Shown: positions 8,630-17,864, counted from the first letter of the stretch. The stretch is DNA of 64,000 nucleotides from Pimelobacter simplex (GCF_024662235.1 NZ_CP096276.1:3100001-3164000); one strand, 5' to 3'. The notes: generated by a model from the sequence alone, not told the origin. Translations and numbers: made by a program.

Positions 8630-9634
8630 TCACTCCGGGGCGGCGCGCAGGGTCGCCGAGGGGCTCTCGCCGTAGCGCTCGCGATAGGCACCGGCGAACC
8701 GCGGGACGTGGGAGAAGCCCCAGCGCAGGGCGACGTCAGCGACGGTCAGCCCGCTGCCGGGAGCGGCCGCGCGCAGGTCGGCGTGGACCCGCGCGAGCCG
8801 GACCTGCTGGAGGTACTGGCGCGGCGCGACGCCCACGTGGTCGCGGAAGTGGCGCTGGAGCGAGCGCGGGCTCACGCCGGCCTCGGCGGCGAGCCGCTCG
8901 ACCGTGAGCTCCTCGTCGGGCCGGGCCTCGATCAGGTCGATCGCCCGCTTGACCGGCGCCGGCCGGTGGGCGCCGTGGCGCCGCTCGGCGAGCTGGTCGC
9001 TGTAGTTGTGCGGCTGGGCCAGCAGCAGCCCGGTCATCAAGAAGCCGGACCACGGGTTGGTGGCGTCGACGGCGCCGCCGACTCCCCCGAGCCCGAGCGG
9101 CTCGTCGAGGTCCTCGACCAGCAGCCGTACGGCGCGCGCCCACGAGGCCGCCGCCGGGCCGCGCAGGTCCATCGCCATCCGGAACCGGATCGGCGCGACC
9201 ACGGTGCGCCCCAGCAGCTCTTCGAGGTGGCGCTCCAGCGCATAGCGCTCGAAGCGCACGTGGAGCTGGCGGTAGTCGTCGCTCAGCCGCATCTGCGCCT
9301 GCATCCGCGGCGAGATGATCCCGGCGGTGTGCGGGTCGACGACCACCTCGTCGTCCCCGCAGGTGATCAGGTTGCGCCCGCCCCAGGACAGGTTGATGTC
9401 GTAGTAGTCGACCTGCTCGGTCAGCGTCGCGCCGAGCGCGGCACCGCGGTGCTCGCCGTAGACCAGGGAGAGCGCCCCCAGCGGCGCGACGGCGACCGAG
9501 ACCCGCTCGACCCGGCCGGAGCGCTCCAGCGGGACCAGGCGGTGGGGCGTCAGCGCCCGCGACACCGAGACCCGGAACTCGTCGAGGTCGTCGGCGTCGA
9601 CCACCGAGAACCGCTCGAGCACCGGCCTGGTCAT
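8630..9634 (-). CDS. AraC family transcriptional regulator
   Basis: This 334-residue protein has an AraC-binding-like N-terminal sensor region (about 1-210) and a C-terminal double helix-turn-helix (about 225-330) with LTVERLAAEAGVSPRSLQRHF and the second helix region VADVALRWGFSHVPRFAGAYRERYG. Regulators of this type often activate aromatic catabolic operons. The gene lies 85 bp upstream of the monooxygenase operon on the same strand, so it probably activates that operon in response to its substrate. Confidence 0.88.
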   Translation of the reverse strand: MTRPVLERFSVVDADDLDEFRVSVSRALTPHRLVPLERSGRVERVSVAVAPLGALSLVYGEHRGAALGATLTEQVDYYDINLSWGGRNLITCGDDEVVVDPHTAGIISPRMQAQMRLSDDYRQLHVRFERYALERHLEELLGRTVVAPIRFRMAMDLRGPAAASWARAVRLLVEDLDEPLGLGGVGGAVDATNPWSGFLMTGLLLAQPHNYSDQLAERRHGAHRPAPVKRAIDLIEARPDEELTVERLAAEAGVSPRSLQRHFRDHVGVAPRQYLQQVRLARVHADLRAAAPGSGLTVADVALRWGFSHVPRFAGAYRERYGESPSATLRAAPE

Positions 9635-9653
9635 CTCGCCATGGTAGCCGCGC

Positions 9654-10757
9654 TCAGGCGAGGAAGGCGCTGATCGCCTCGTGGTAGCCGGGCGGCTGCA
9701 GCAGGAACGAGTCGTGCCCCCACGGCGAGGTCAGCTCGGTGTGCTCGACGGCGACCCCGCGCGCGGCGAGCTCGTCGCGGATCCGCAGCGAGTGCGCGGT
9801 CGGGAAGCGCCAGTCGCTGTCGAACGAGACGAGCCGGAAGCGGGTCGACGGGACGGCGTCCGGGTAGGCCCCGAACGGGTCGAAGTAGTCCATCGGCCGG
9901 GTGAGGTGGAGGTACGACAGCGCGTCGAAGCGCTCCAGGAACGAGGTGCCCTGGTGCTGGAGGTAGTGCTCGACCTCGAAGTCCGCGGCGAGCCGCTTGT
10001 CGTGGCCGGTCGTGTCGCGCCGGTGGCCGAACTTCTCCTCCAGCGAGATCTCGGAGACGTAGGTGATGTGGGCCATCATCCGGGCGACCTTCATGCCGTG
10101 GCGGGGCGCGACGCCGTGGTCGGCGTACCGGCCGCCGTGGAAGTCGGGGTCCTCCAGGATGGCCGCCCGGGCGACCGACGAGAACGCGATGTTCTCGGGC
10201 GTGAGCCGCGCGCTCGCCGCGACGACGACGGCCCGGTCGATCCGGTCCGGCTCCTGCAGCGCCCACTCCAGGACCTGCATGCCGCCGAGCGATCCGCCGA
10301 CCGCGGCGTGCAGCCGCTCGATGCCGAGGTGGTCGAGCAGGCCGCGGTGGGCCGTGACGAAGTCGGCGATGTCGAGCAGCGGGAAGTCCGGACCGTAGGG
10401 ACGCCCGGTCACCGGATCGGGCGAGGACGGCCCGGTCGTGCCGGAGCAGCCGCCGAGCAGGTTCGCCGAGATGACGAAGAAGCGGTCGGTGTCGACCGCC
10501 CGGCCCGGCCCGATCAGGTTGTCCCACCAGCCCGGTCGACGGGCGCCCTCGTGCCAGCCGGCGGCGTGGGCGTCGCCGGTGAGGGCATGGCAGACGACGA
10601 CGGCGTTGTCCCGTGCGGGGTTCAACGCGCCGTAGGTCTCGTAGGCGACCTCGACGTGGGGCAGCTCCGCCCCGGAGGCGAGGACCAGCGGGCCGCTCTC
10701 GGTGAGAACGGCCCGCTGGGTCGCGACGATGCCGAGGCCGCCGGCGGCGGCGGTCAC
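9654..10757 (-). CDS. metX: homoserine O-acetyltransferase
   Basis: MetX acetylates homoserine with acetyl-CoA, the first committed step of methionine synthesis. The 367-residue alpha/beta-hydrolase-fold protein shows CHALTGDAHAAGW, the nucleophile elbow GGSLGGMQVLEW, the Asp in FDSDWRFPTAHS and the His in SPWGHDSFLL. Length is normal. The GTG start at 10757 follows the metY stop by 10 bp, so metY-metX is an operon transcribed leftward. Confidence 0.93.
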   Translation of the reverse strand: MTAAAGGLGIVATQRAVLTESGPLVLASGAELPHVEVAYETYGALNPARDNAVVVCHALTGDAHAAGWHEGARRPGWWDNLIGPGRAVDTDRFFVISANLLGGCSGTTGPSSPDPVTGRPYGPDFPLLDIADFVTAHRGLLDHLGIERLHAAVGGSLGGMQVLEWALQEPDRIDRAVVVAASARLTPENIAFSSVARAAILEDPDFHGGRYADHGVAPRHGMKVARMMAHITYVSEISLEEKFGHRRDTTGHDKRLAADFEVEHYLQHQGTSFLERFDALSYLHLTRPMDYFDPFGAYPDAVPSTRFRLVSFDSDWRFPTAHSLRIRDELAARGVAVEHTELTSPWGHDSFLLQPPGYHEAISAFLA

Positions 10758-10767
10758 GTCGTCAGGG

Positions 10768-12054
10768 TCACTTCGCGGCGGTCAGCGCCTGGTCGAGGTC
10801 GGCGATCAGGTCGTCGACGTGCTCGATGCCGACCGACAGCCGGACCAGCTCCTCGGGGACGCCGGCCGCCTCGAGCTCGTCGGGCGTGAGCTGGGAGTGC
10901 GTCGTCGTGGCGTTGTGCACGGCCAGGGACTTCGCGTCGCCGATGTTGACCAGGTGGCTGAACAGCTCGAGCGACTCGATGAACCGCTTGCCGCCGTCGC
11001 GGCCGGACTTGAGGCCGAACGACACGAGGCCGCCGTAACCCCGGCCGGTGAAGTAGCTGTCGGCGACGGCCTTGTAGGGGCTGTCGCCGAGACCCGGGTA
11101 GGACACCCAGGCGACCGAGTCGTGGCCCTGGAGGTACTTCGCGATGGCCAGCGCGTTCTGGCTGTGCCGCTCCATCCGGAGGTGCAGCGTCTCGAGGCCC
11201 TGCAGGAACAGCCAGGAGTTGAGCGGCGCGATCGCGGCACCGGTGTTGCGCAGCAGCACCGTGCGGGCCCGGATGATGTAGGCCAGGTTGCCGACGGCCT
11301 CGGTCCACACGACGCCGTGGTAGGCGCTGTCGGGCTGGGTCAGGCCCGGGAACCGCTCGGCGTGCGCGGCCCAGTCGAAGCTGCCGGAGTCGACGATGAT
11401 GCCGCCGACCGACGTGCCGTGGCCGCCGATGTACTTGGTCGCGGAGTGCACCGCGACATCGGCGCCGTGATCGAAGACGCGCGCCAGCAGCGGCGTCGTG
11501 GCCGTGGCGTCGACGATCAGCGGCAGGCCGTGCGCGTGGGCGGCGTCGGCCCAGGCGCGCACGTCGACGACGTTGACCTTCGGGTTGCCGATCGTCTCGG
11601 CGAAGACCAGCTTGGTCTTGTCGTCGACCAGGGCGGCCAGGTCCTCGGGACGGTCGGGGTCGACGAAGCGGACCTCGATGCCGTACTGCGGCAGCGTGTG
11701 GGCGAACAGCGCGTAGGTGCCGCCGTACAGCGTGGAGACGGCGACGATGTTGTCGCCGGCGTAGGTCAGGTTGAGCACCGAGTAGGTGATCGCGGCCGAG
11801 CCCGACGCGGTCGCCAGCGCACCGACGCCGCCCTCGAGCTGGGTCATCCGGTCCTCGAAGACCGACTGGGTGGGGTTCATGATCCGGGTGTAGATGTTGC
11901 CCGGCTCCGAGAGGGCGAAGAGGTTCGCCGCGTGCTCGGTGTCGTTGAACACGTAGGACGTGGTCTGGTAGATCGGGACCGCTCGCGCATTGGTGGCGGG
12001 GTCGGGCTGCTCCTGGCCGGCGTGGACGGCGAGGGTCTCGGGACGATGCGTCAT
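10768..12054 (-). CDS. metY: O-acetylhomoserine sulfhydrylase
   Basis: MetY is a PLP enzyme that makes homocysteine (or cysteine) from O-acetylhomoserine and sulfide, using the product of the adjacent metX. The 428-residue protein begins MTHRPETLAVHAGQ and contains the PLP lysine in HSATKYIGGHGTSVGG and typical Cys/Met metabolism PLP family blocks. I chose ATG 12054 because AGGAG sits 8 bases upstream; an upstream in-frame start at 12099 would add 15 atypical residues. Confidence 0.93.
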   Translation of the reverse strand: MTHRPETLAVHAGQEQPDPATNARAVPIYQTTSYVFNDTEHAANLFALSEPGNIYTRIMNPTQSVFEDRMTQLEGGVGALATASGSAAITYSVLNLTYAGDNIVAVSTLYGGTYALFAHTLPQYGIEVRFVDPDRPEDLAALVDDKTKLVFAETIGNPKVNVVDVRAWADAAHAHGLPLIVDATATTPLLARVFDHGADVAVHSATKYIGGHGTSVGGIIVDSGSFDWAAHAERFPGLTQPDSAYHGVVWTEAVGNLAYIIRARTVLLRNTGAAIAPLNSWLFLQGLETLHLRMERHSQNALAIAKYLQGHDSVAWVSYPGLGDSPYKAVADSYFTGRGYGGLVSFGLKSGRDGGKRFIESLELFSHLVNIGDAKSLAVHNATTTHSQLTPDELEAAGVPEELVRLSVGIEHVDDLIADLDQALTAAK

Positions 12055-12170
12055 CGTGCGCTGCTCCTGATTCGGGTGCGTCGCTGGGGGGAAACCCACA
12101 GCCTATTGTCAAGTAACTTCATTAAGATTGTACATGTCCGCCATGTGGCCCGGATCGCTACCGTGCACCC
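12055..12170. promoter_or_regulatory. divergent promoter region metY / LOG-like gene
   Basis: This 116-bp spacer between divergent genes contains an AT-rich core (about 12105-12136) and a small inverted repeat, ACATG-TCCGC-CATGT, at 12132-12146. The repeat could be an operator for a methionine or sulfur regulator, but it matches no binding site I know. I see no SAM riboswitch fold. Confidence 0.35.
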
Positions 12171-13277
12171 GTGAGAAGCAGACGCGGCCGGGTCGTCACC
12201 GTGACCACGCTGGCCGAGTTCGACCGCCGCCGCGCCGACGGCGCCCGCCGGCTCCAGGGCTGGCGGCTGATCGGGGTCGACCTCAGCGAGCGCTCCGACG
12301 CGCTGTCCGACTGCGACGTCAGCCGGACGACGTTCGTCGGCTGCGCCTTCGCCCCCGGCGACCTCGACCGCCTGGTCGCCCGCGGCGCACTGGTGCTGCC
12401 TGCGATCGGGACTCCCCCGGTCGACCCGCAGCGCACCGGGCTCTACGCCGGCGACGAGCTCTACGACGCCGTCCCCTATGCCGACAGCCTCGACGCCCGC
12501 GCCTACGCCTGGGCCCAGAGCCGCGACGGGCAGGCCGACACGCTCGCCCAGGCGCTGCACGACGAGGCGGTCGACCGCGCCCTCGCGGCGTGGATCCGGG
12601 AGCGCTCCCTGGTCGGCGTGATGGGCGGCCACGCCGCCGACCGCGGTACGCCGGCCTACGCCGAGGCGGCCCGGCTGGGTGCGGCGCTCGGTACGGCGCA
12701 CGCCGTCGCCACCGGCGGTGGCCCGGGCGCGATGGAGGCCGCCAACCTCGGCGGCCGGATGGCCGCGGCTCCCCCGGAGGCGCTCACCGAGGCGCTCGGC
12801 CGGCTGGCCGCCGTGCCGTCGTTCCGGCCCTCGATCGACGCGTGGGTCGCGACGGCCCGGGAGGCGCTCGCGCTGTGCCCCGATCCGCGGCCCTCGCTCG
12901 GCGTACCGACCTGGCACTACGGCCACGAGCCGCCGAACCTGTTCGCCACCGCGATCGCGAAGTACTTCCGCAACGCGCTGCGCGAGGCGATCCTGCTCCA
13001 GGTCTGCGACGCGGGCATCGTGTTCCTGCCCGGCGCGGGCGGCACCGTGCAGGAGATCTTCCAGGACGCCTGCGAGAACTACTACGCGACCGAGCAGACG
13101 ATCGCGCCGATGGTGCTCGTCGGGCGTTCCTACTGGACCGAGGAGCTGCCCGCCTGGCCGCTCCTCAGCGCGCTGGCCCAGGGGCGGCCCATGGAGGCGC
13201 ACGTCCACCTCGTCGACACCGTCGAGGAGGCGGCCGCGATCGTCACGCAGCCCGTGCGCCCGCGCGCGCCCCGATGA
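12171..13277 (+). CDS. LOG-like Rossmann-fold nucleotide-binding protein
   Basis: This 368-residue protein has the two hallmarks of the LOG/lysine-decarboxylase-like fold: VATGGGPGAMEAAN near residue 185 and FLPGAGGTVQEIFQDA near residue 285. LOG proteins release free cytokinin from nucleotide precursors, but this longer branch has no settled function; a nucleotide 5'-monophosphate nucleosidase role is only possible. GTG 12171 is the first start; a GTG a few codons later (TTLAEF) is an alternative. The 3' end overlaps the convergent glycosyltransferase by about 35 bp. Confidence 0.75.
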   Translation: MRSRRGRVVTVTTLAEFDRRRADGARRLQGWRLIGVDLSERSDALSDCDVSRTTFVGCAFAPGDLDRLVARGALVLPAIGTPPVDPQRTGLYAGDELYDAVPYADSLDARAYAWAQSRDGQADTLAQALHDEAVDRALAAWIRERSLVGVMGGHAADRGTPAYAEAARLGAALGTAHAVATGGGPGAMEAANLGGRMAAAPPEALTEALGRLAAVPSFRPSIDAWVATAREALALCPDPRPSLGVPTWHYGHEPPNLFATAIAKYFRNALREAILLQVCDAGIVFLPGAGGTVQEIFQDACENYYATEQTIAPMVLVGRSYWTEELPAWPLLSALAQGRPMEAHVHLVDTVEEAAAIVTQPVRPRAPR

Positions 13278-14373
13278 CGGCGCGGTAGTGCGTGACGAGC
13301 TGCTCGTTGATCGCGAACCACGAGCGCTCCTGCACCGCCCGCAGCGCGGTGAGCGCCATCGCGCGGCGCAGCTCCTCGTCGCGCGCGAGCCGGTCGACGG
13401 CCGCGGCCAGCGCGGTCCCGTCACCCGGGCGGTAGAGCAGGCCCGAGGCCCCGTCGGCGACGACGTCGAGGGGTCCGCCGGCGGCGGGCGCGACGACGGG
13501 GACGCCCGACGCGAGCGCCTCCTGCGCCGACTGGCAGTAGGTCTCGTAGCGACCGGTGTGCACGAACACGTCGAGCGAGGCGTACGCCCGGCTCAGCTCG
13601 TCACCGCGCAGCAGGCCGAGGAAGTGCGCCCGGTCGCCCAGCAGCCCGCGCAGCCGCTGCTCCTCCGGGCCGCCGCCGACGACCACGAGGGCGTAGCGCG
13701 GGTCGCGCGCGAGGTGGGTGAGCAGGTCCAGCTCCTTCTCGGCGGCCAGCCGGCCGACGTACCCGACGAGGAGCCGGCCGTCCGGCGCGAGCCGCTGCCG
13801 CAGCCCCTCGTCGCGGTGCCGCGGGTGGAAGGCGACGAGGTCGACGCCGCGTCCCCACCGGTGCACCTCCGGTACGCCGAGCGCCCCCAGCTGGGCGATG
13901 CTCGCCGTCGAGGGCGCCAGGGTGCGGTCGACGTGGTGGTGGATCCGCCGGGTCAGGCCGGCGGCCGCCCGGGCGCCCCCGGGGACGTCGTAGCGCTCGG
14001 CGAAGCCGACCAGGTCGGTCTGGTAGATCGCGACCGTCGGGATCCCGAGCTCCTCGGCCGCCCGCGAGGCCTGGTAGCCCAGCGTCGCCGGCGAGGCGAT
14101 GTGGACCACGTCGGGGCGGTACTGGGCCAGCACCTGGCGCAGCCGACGCCGGGTCTCCAGGCCGAGCCGGAAGTCCGGGTAGAACGGCAGGTTCGCCCCG
14201 CGCGCCCGGCGTACCCGGAACCCGGCGTAGGTGTCCGGGCCGGTGGGGGCGACGAGCTCGGCCTCGTGACCCTCCGCGGAGAGATGCTCCAGCACCCGGC
14301 GCACGGAGTTCGTGACGCCGTTGATCTGCGGGAGGAACGACTCGGCAACCACCAGAACCCGGAGCTTGGTCAT
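13243..14373 (-). CDS. GT4-family glycosyltransferase (mannosyltransferase-like)
   Basis: A 376-residue GT-B retaining glycosyltransferase. The N-terminal half starts LRVLVVAESFLPQINGVTNSV, typical of GDP-mannose-dependent alpha-mannosyltransferases of the PimB/MgtA type; the C-terminal half has GRLAAEKELDLL and the donor-site YCQSAQEALASGVPVVAP (E-x7-E region). It probably transfers a hexose to a lipid or glycan of the cell envelope. It stands alone, divergent from the metallophosphoesterase gene. Confidence 0.85.
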   Translation of the reverse strand: MTKLRVLVVAESFLPQINGVTNSVRRVLEHLSAEGHEAELVAPTGPDTYAGFRVRRARGANLPFYPDFRLGLETRRRLRQVLAQYRPDVVHIASPATLGYQASRAAEELGIPTVAIYQTDLVGFAERYDVPGGARAAAGLTRRIHHHVDRTLAPSTASIAQLGALGVPEVHRWGRGVDLVAFHPRHRDEGLRQRLAPDGRLLVGYVGRLAAEKELDLLTHLARDPRYALVVVGGGPEEQRLRGLLGDRAHFLGLLRGDELSRAYASLDVFVHTGRYETYCQSAQEALASGVPVVAPAAGGPLDVVADGASGLLYRPGDGTALAAAVDRLARDEELRRAMALTALRAVQERSWFAINEQLVTHYRAVIGARAGARAA

Positions 14374-14506
14374 GGCTCGGACGCTAAGGACGCCGCGTCA
14401 ACGCGCCGTCACGGTTGCGGGAGTGGCGGGCATCCGCTTCGTGAACGCCCGGGGCCGGTTCGGCGTACGACGTGACCCGGCTCACCCCCGCTTCGTTGGC
14501 CCGTTC

Positions 14507-16267
14507 GTGGAGATCACTCGCCGAAACCTGATCCGCAACGCCGTCACCGCCGGAGGCCTCGCCGTCGCGGCGACCACCCTGCCCGGCGTGCTGCGCTCCT
14601 CGGTCGCCTCCGCCGCGCCCGCCCCGGCCGCGGCCCCCGTCGTCCCCGCGCTCGCGCCGACCGGATCGACCCTCGCCCAGACCTACGCCACCGGCGCCGC
14701 CGGGACCGGTGGGTACCGCCCGGTGATCGCCGCCGCGGGCGAGCCGCACCGGGTCCGCGAGGGCCTGGGCGTCGCCGCCGAGGCCGGCCGCGCGGCCCGG
14801 CGCCAAGGACTGATCTCGTTCGTCCAGCTCAGCGACGTCCACATCGTCGACGCCCAGTCGCCCCTGCGCCTGGAGTGGACCGACCGCCTCGACGACCCGA
14901 GCCCGCTGCCCGCGCTCGGGCTGTTCTCGTCGGCGTACCGGCCGCAGGAGATGCTCACCGGTCACGTCGCGGACTCGATGGTGCGGGCCATCAACCAGAT
15001 CGCCACCGGCCCGGTGACCGGTAAGCCGTTCGCGCTCGCCATCCAGACCGGCGACAACTCCGACAACTCGCAGTTCAACGAGGTGCGCTGGAACATCAAT
15101 GTCCTCAACGGCGGCCAGGTCCGCGTCGACTCCGGCAACCTGACCCGCTGGGAGGGCGTCGCCGACAGCACCCCGCTGACCTACGACACGGCCTACTGGC
15201 ACCCGCACGGCGCGCCCGCCGGCAAGCCCGTCGACCGGCCGCGCGCGGAGTACGGGTTCCCCGTTGTACCGGGGCTCCTGGACGCGGCCCGCCGCCCCTT
15301 CACCGCCGAGGGCCTCGACATCCCCTGGTACTCCGTCTTCGGCAACCACGACGGCCTCGCCCAGGGCAACTTCCCCGCCAACACGCTCCAGCTCAACCTG
15401 ATCGCCCTCGGCGCCGTCAAGATCGTCTCCCCGCCGCTCGGCCTCAACCCCGCGCAGCTCCTCGACGACCTCACGACCGACCCCGCCGCGCTCCTGACCA
15501 ACCTGCTCGGCGGCGCCCTCAACACCGTCGTCCGCGCGGTCGCCCCCGACCTCAACCGCCGGCTGCTCACCCGCCGCCAGATCGTCGAGCAGCACTTCGC
15601 CCTCGGCGGCGCGCCCTTCGGGCACGGCTTCACCGCCACCAACCGCCAGCAGGGCACGGCGTACTACACCTTCGACCAGGGCTCGTTCCGGTTCATCGTC
15701 CTCGACACGGTCAACCCCAACGGCTACTCCGACGGCTCCCTCGACAAGACCCAGTTCACCTGGCTCAAGAACCTGCTCGCCCAGTCGGCCGGCAAGGCCG
15801 TCCTGGTCTTCAGCCACCACACCTCCGACACCATGGGCAACCCCCTCATCGGCACCGGCGGCCAGCTCGAGCAGCGCATCACCGGCGGCGCCGTCCTCGA
15901 CGCCCTCCTCGCCACCCCCCAGGTCATCGCCTGGATCAACGGCCACACCCACCGCAACAAGATCACCCCGCGCCCCCGCACCGGCGGCGGAGGCCTGTGG
16001 GAGATCACCACCGCCTCGCACATCGACTGGCCCCAGCAGGCCCGCATCATCGAAGTCGCCGACAACGCCGACGGCACCCTCTCGCTCTTCACCACCATGG
16101 TCGACCACGCCGGCCCCGCCTCCACGGGCGCCGGCACCACCGACGCTCCCGCGCTCGCGGGCCTGGCCCGCGAGCTGGCTGCCAACGACTGGCACGAGAA
16201 CCGCGGTGGGCTGGGGACGCTGGACGACCGGAACGTCGAGCTGCTGGTGCCGAGCCCGCTGACCTGA
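14507..16267 (+). CDS. Tat-exported metallophosphoesterase (TIGR03767-like)
   Basis: A 586-residue calcineurin-like phosphoesterase with all metal-binding blocks: SDVHIVDAQ, QTGDNSDNSQ, FGNHDG, SHHTSD and INGHTHRNK. The N-terminus reads VEITRRNLIRNAVTAGG, a twin-arginine signal with a hydrophobic stretch and Ala-rich cleavage region, so I placed the start at GTG 14507; the frame stays open upstream, with an ATG at 14372. The substrate of this actinobacterial family (first named from Propionibacterium) is unknown. It precedes the inserted region. Confidence 0.82.
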   Translation: MEITRRNLIRNAVTAGGLAVAATTLPGVLRSSVASAAPAPAAAPVVPALAPTGSTLAQTYATGAAGTGGYRPVIAAAGEPHRVREGLGVAAEAGRAARRQGLISFVQLSDVHIVDAQSPLRLEWTDRLDDPSPLPALGLFSSAYRPQEMLTGHVADSMVRAINQIATGPVTGKPFALAIQTGDNSDNSQFNEVRWNINVLNGGQVRVDSGNLTRWEGVADSTPLTYDTAYWHPHGAPAGKPVDRPRAEYGFPVVPGLLDAARRPFTAEGLDIPWYSVFGNHDGLAQGNFPANTLQLNLIALGAVKIVSPPLGLNPAQLLDDLTTDPAALLTNLLGGALNTVVRAVAPDLNRRLLTRRQIVEQHFALGGAPFGHGFTATNRQQGTAYYTFDQGSFRFIVLDTVNPNGYSDGSLDKTQFTWLKNLLAQSAGKAVLVFSHHTSDTMGNPLIGTGGQLEQRITGGAVLDALLATPQVIAWINGHTHRNKITPRPRTGGGGLWEITTASHIDWPQQARIIEVADNADGTLSLFTTMVDHAGPASTGAGTTDAPALAGLARELAANDWHENRGGLGTLDDRNVELLVPSPLT

Positions 16268-16275
16268 CCGCCACG

Positions 16276-16476
16276 CCATGTAACTACGTGTTACTGCGCC
16301 GAACCCGGCACAACAACGCCCGGGTGGCAGCAACAGCACCCTGGTAGTCGTGCGGAAGGACGCCACGGGACGCCTCCGCCACGTACGCGCGCCCCCTCAG
16401 GGCGCTACCCAGGCGTTGTTGCCGCTACCGCGGAGCTGTTGCGCCCCGAATCGTGACGTAACACGTAGTTACATGG
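16276..16476. repeat. 201-bp element bounded by perfect 19-bp inverted repeats
   Basis: CCATGTAACTACGTGTTAC at 16276-16294 is repeated exactly in inverted form at 16458-16476. Each arm is itself a near-dyad (GTAAC-N5-GTTAC). A second inner pair, 16311-16328 against 16404-16421, matches at 16 of 18 positions. There is no coding frame of note. The structure resembles a miniature inverted-repeat element or a long cruciform. No flanking target duplication is evident. Confidence 0.65.
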
Positions 16477-16492
16477 GCCGGGCGGCCGTCAC

Positions 16493-16589
16493 CCCTTGGC
16501 CTCGAGCCGGCGCACGAACTCCCGCTCGTCGGCCGGGTCGGATGCCGTCCACTTCGAGACCGGGGTCGGGTTGAGCGGGATGGGGTTGA
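16493..16589 (-). pseudogene. partial duplicate of the 3' part of rlmN
   Basis: These 97 bp match 18505-18601 inside intact rlmN in the same orientation with about 7 differences. Read on the minus strand they still encode [19 protein letters not shown] and then RRLEAKG followed by a stop. The copy lacks the last 24 codons of rlmN, including the catalytic Cys in ACGQL, so it is not functional. Together with the intact gene it flanks an inserted two-gene segment as a direct repeat. Confidence 0.8.
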
Positions 16590-16747
16590 GTTGGCGATTG
16601 CCCGTGGTGCACAACGCAGTAGTCGCAGCAGCCGCGCGCCGAGGTGCGGGCCCGTGCTTCATCGCGGACGACACGGAAGCCACGTTGGACCGTCAACTAC
16701 GTCGCGGTCACCGCAAGTAACGCCGTCCTGCTCGTCACCAAGCCGCC
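16590..16747. other. 158-bp non-coding left end of the insert
   Basis: No credible gene is visible. A short CAACTACGT string near 16694 recalls part of the 19-bp inverted repeat at 16276, but the match is too short to interpret. The sequence is less GC-rich than neighbouring core genes. Confidence 0.4.
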
Positions 16748-17860
16748 GTGAACCAAACTCACTCGCTAGCACACCGCTTCATCGCTGATGATTGTTCAGT
16801 GTCAGACCTGCCCTCACGCCAACTGCTGCTGTACGACGCAGCAACGCGCTGGAACTCGCCGCCCATGTGGCGTGGCCCCGAGGAGGTCGTCGAGGCTGCC
16901 TGCAACTGTCTTGTCGACGGTATCGACAGCCCCAGTCTTCGACTTCTCGCTGGCGCCTCGCCGAACGATCCTGCACAGGAGATCGAAGCCCTCGTACGGG
17001 CGACACTGCAGGAGCTTGGACTCCCTGAGCCCGGGACGATGGCCCGCACCAAGGTCATCGGCGGCGACGGCATGGTCCTCACACGCCTCGCTCGCGACTC
17101 GGTTCGGTTCGAGGTGCGAAGCACGGAACCCGAACTGACTGGGCACGAGGTCCTCGTCTACGTCAACGACGTGGAGATGACACGCCTCGGCGCAGGCATG
17201 GGCATGGATCCCTTTGATCTCCTCATCCCCGAGAACCAACTCATCGCGACAACGACACCTCATCAGGTAGGTCTCGCACGTTGCGAATGTGGCGAGTACG
17301 GATGCTGCTCGACTGACGTCGTCATTGTTCGCGATGAGAAGGCCGTCCACTGGGACTGGGAGTTCGAAGCACCCATTCGCGGCGGCGTCTCCTTCAGGGC
17401 GGATGAGTACGACGCGGAGGTCGAACGCCTCGGTGCCGACCGATCATGGGAACGCCCCGAGGACACCACTGCACGGCTGATCCTGACCGGCGCAGATCGC
17501 GAGCACCTGACCTCCCTTGGCATGCGGCTCGACTGGGTTGCCAAAGACCATGAGAACCACGACTTCCTCAAGGTTGCCCTCTACCTCGGCGACTCCGACT
17601 GGAACTCAGAGAAGCCTGGCTATCAGCTGTTCCTCCGCTTGCCGCGCAAAGGACGCACGCCTCAGGAGGTTGCGAGTGAAGCCCTGAGGCTCCTCGCCGA
17701 CGACCCACGCAACTGGTCCGCTGGCTGGCACGCGACCAAGCGCGCCACCGCTGTCGCGCCCGGCCTCGCTGGGCGCAAGTGGCATCAGGAGACCATCGGG
17801 CTCGCTGTGCCCGAACCCAGCACACCTGCCGACAGCTTCTGGCGGCGGAGGAGGAGGTAG
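16748..17860 (+). CDS. hypothetical protein of the inserted segment
   Basis: This 370-residue protein has no family I can name. Residues about 45-95 carry a pattern seen in small actinobacterial proteins (LVDGIDSPSLRLLAGAS then LVRATLQELGLPEP). A Cys cluster CECGEYGCC near residue 180, followed by VHWDWE, looks like a metal-binding or structural motif. The C-terminus is basic (WRRRRR). GTG 16748 is the first start and GTG 16799 (VSDLPSRQ) the alternative; neither has a good ribosome binding site. Base composition and codon use are visibly less GC-biased than the neighbours, suggesting transfer. Confidence 0.6.
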   Translation: MNQTHSLAHRFIADDCSVSDLPSRQLLLYDAATRWNSPPMWRGPEEVVEAACNCLVDGIDSPSLRLLAGASPNDPAQEIEALVRATLQELGLPEPGTMARTKVIGGDGMVLTRLARDSVRFEVRSTEPELTGHEVLVYVNDVEMTRLGAGMGMDPFDLLIPENQLIATTTPHQVGLARCECGEYGCCSTDVVIVRDEKAVHWDWEFEAPIRGGVSFRADEYDAEVERLGADRSWERPEDTTARLILTGADREHLTSLGMRLDWVAKDHENHDFLKVALYLGDSDWNSEKPGYQLFLRLPRKGRTPQEVASEALRLLADDPRNWSAGWHATKRATAVAPGLAGRKWHQETIGLAVPEPSTPADSFWRRRRR

Positions 17861-17864
17861 CTGC

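Noticed and set aside
12055..12170. SAM riboswitch upstream of metY
   Set aside because: The spacer is only 116 bp and shared by two divergent promoters; no fitting stem pattern or pseudoknot could be drawn.
14312..14506. Longer N-terminus for the metallophosphoesterase
   Set aside because: It would overlap the start of the divergent glycosyltransferase gene and bury the twin-arginine signal 65 residues inside the protein.
16276..16476. Integron attC site
   Set aside because: Arms lack the attC consensus boxes and no integron integrase is present; inverted-repeat element is the safer description.
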